DNA of 6,370 bases from Pseudomonadota bacterium (lineage in GTDB: Bacteria > Pseudomonadota > Alphaproteobacteria > Caulobacterales > Caulobacteraceae): positions 1-6,370 of the forward strand of contig JAEZHG010000332.1 in NCBI GenBank assembly GCA_023436945.1, read 5' to 3'. Below are positions 5,792-6,370 of this stretch, piece by piece; position 1 is the stretch's first letter; the number at the start of each line of letters is the position of its first letter. The notes under the pieces are model-generated. The model made no database searches. It worked only from the letters and a program-made list of their open reading frames with translations, and was not told where the DNA came from. The translations under genes and the position numbers were made by a program.

Positions 5792-6370
5792 TTGTCGAGG
5801 GGGACGATTTCAACAATCCTGACCGAGCGTCTCGGCTGCCGCGCTCCAATCATCCAGACCGCCATGGGCTGGGTCGCGGAGCCGTCACTGGTCATCGGTA
5901 GCGTCGAGGCCGGCGCATTCGGTTTCCTCGGCGCGGCGGTCATGACGCCGGACGAAGCACGCGCCAAAATTCTCGAAGTCCGCAACGGCACCGACAAGCC
6001 GTTTGGCGTGAACTTCCACATGTTCCAGCCGGGTGCCGACCAGATTGTTGATCTGATCCTTGCCAACAAGGAACAGATCCGCGCCGTCTCCTTCGGTCGT
6101 GGTCCGGATGCGAAGATGATCGGTCGCTTCAAGGATGCAGGCATCCTGTGTATCCCGACCGTCGGTGCCCTCAAGCACGCCCAGAAGATGGAGCAACTGG
6201 GCGTCGACATGGTCAATGTCCAGGGCGGCGAAGGCGGTGGCCACACCGGCTCGGTTCCGACCACGGTCCTGCTCCCGCAAATTCTGGATACTGTCAAAAT
6301 CCCCGTCATCGCCTCGGGCGGTTTCTCGGACGGTCGCGGCCTGGCCGCCGCCCTGTCCTACGGCGCTGTC
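5792..6370 (+). CDS. ipdC: IpdC, nitronate-monooxygenase-family flavoprotein of steroid C/D-ring degradation (N-terminal 193 residues)
   Basis: The frame runs from a TTG at 5792 to the right edge, giving 193 codons of a protein normally about 350-375 residues long. It has the TIM-barrel signatures of the 2-nitropropane dioxygenase/nitronate monooxygenase family: RAPIIQTAMGWVA (17-29) for flavin contact, DKPFGVNF (68-75), the conserved VQGGEGGGHTG (143-153) with His151, and the phosphate-binding ASGGFSDGRGLAAALSYGA (174-192). The whole stretch resembles mycobacterial IpdC, an NADH-dependent flavoprotein reductase that introduces a double bond arrangement needed before IpdAB can act on the hydroxylated C/D-ring CoA ester. 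TTG is chosen because GGAGAG precedes it by 6 bases and the predicted N-terminus has nearly the length of mycobacterial IpdC. The gene is 3 bases after the crotonase gene and in the same frame, so the preceding TAA and one codon are all that separate them. Confidence 0.9.
   Translation, partial: MSRGTISTILTERLGCRAPIIQTAMGWVAEPSLVIGSVEAGAFGFLGAAVMTPDEARAKILEVRNGTDKPFGVNFHMFQPGADQIVDLILANKEQIRAVSFGRGPDAKMIGRFKDAGILCIPTVGALKHAQKMEQLGVDMVNVQGGEGGGHTGSVPTTVLLPQILDTVKIPVIASGGFSDGRGLAAALSYGAV

Noticed and set aside
5236..6309. A 357-codon open frame on the minus strand
   Set aside because: It lies antisense across the crotonase gene and ipdC, both of which have clear family motifs, ribosome binding sites and tight operon spacing. 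Its translation is rich in Arg, Ser and Pro and shows no recognisable domain, as expected for an antisense shadow in GC-rich DNA.
1..6370. Mobile elements, CRISPR arrays, tRNA or rRNA genes
   Set aside because: No transposase motifs, regularly spaced repeats or RNA-gene signatures were seen; nearly all the DNA is accounted for by the eight pathway genes.

Overview
The window is a compact piece of a bacterial steroid-degradation cluster, with genes for opening steroid rings A/B (hsaA, hsaD, a partial hsaB, hsaC) and rings C/D (ipdA, ipdB, a crotonase-family ring hydrolase candidate, a partial ipdC). The DNA is GC-rich (about 60% by eye), has very tight gene spacing and has clear AGGA/GAGG-type ribosome binding sites. 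I infer a steroid-degrading Gram-negative bacterium of the Pseudomonadota, possibly a sphingomonad-like alphaproteobacterium. The taxonomic inference is weak because no rRNA or housekeeping gene is present.

Layout. Positions 1-2142 hold a leftward operon: hsaA (2142-916), hsaD (907-89), and the first 27 codons of what looks like the flavin reductase hsaB (81-1, cut by the window edge). The gaps are 8 and 7 bases. Positions 2143-2277 are the only real intergenic region. It is AT-rich, lies between divergent genes, and carries a 32-bp imperfect palindrome (2186-2217) with perfect 7-bp arms, the best candidate operator/promoter element in the window. Positions 2278-6370 hold a rightward operon: hsaC (2278-3198), ipdA (3202-4083), ipdB (4098-4874), an enoyl-CoA-hydratase-family gene in the echA20 position (4880-5788), and ipdC (from a TTG start at 5792, cut by the right edge). 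Gaps are 3, 14, 5 and 3 bases.

How the genes work together (established pathway, assigned here by family resemblance): HsaAB hydroxylates the phenolic seco-steroid 3-HSA to the catechol 3,4-DHSA. HsaC cleaves the catechol ring. HsaD hydrolyses the C-C bond of the meta-cleavage product, releasing a C6 dienoate and the C/D-ring propionate (HIP/DOHNAA). After CoA activation and side-chain shortening by genes not in this window, IpdC, the crotonase and IpdAB reduce and hydrolytically open rings D and C.

The enzymology is a known system. The points most worth a second look are the operator-like palindrome shared by the divergent operons, the placement of hsaC at the head of the C/D-ring operon, the crotonase lacking both classical hydratase glutamates, and the TTG start of ipdC that lies in frame with the preceding gene. 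I see no insertion sequence, CRISPR array, tRNA or rRNA, and no clear terminator.
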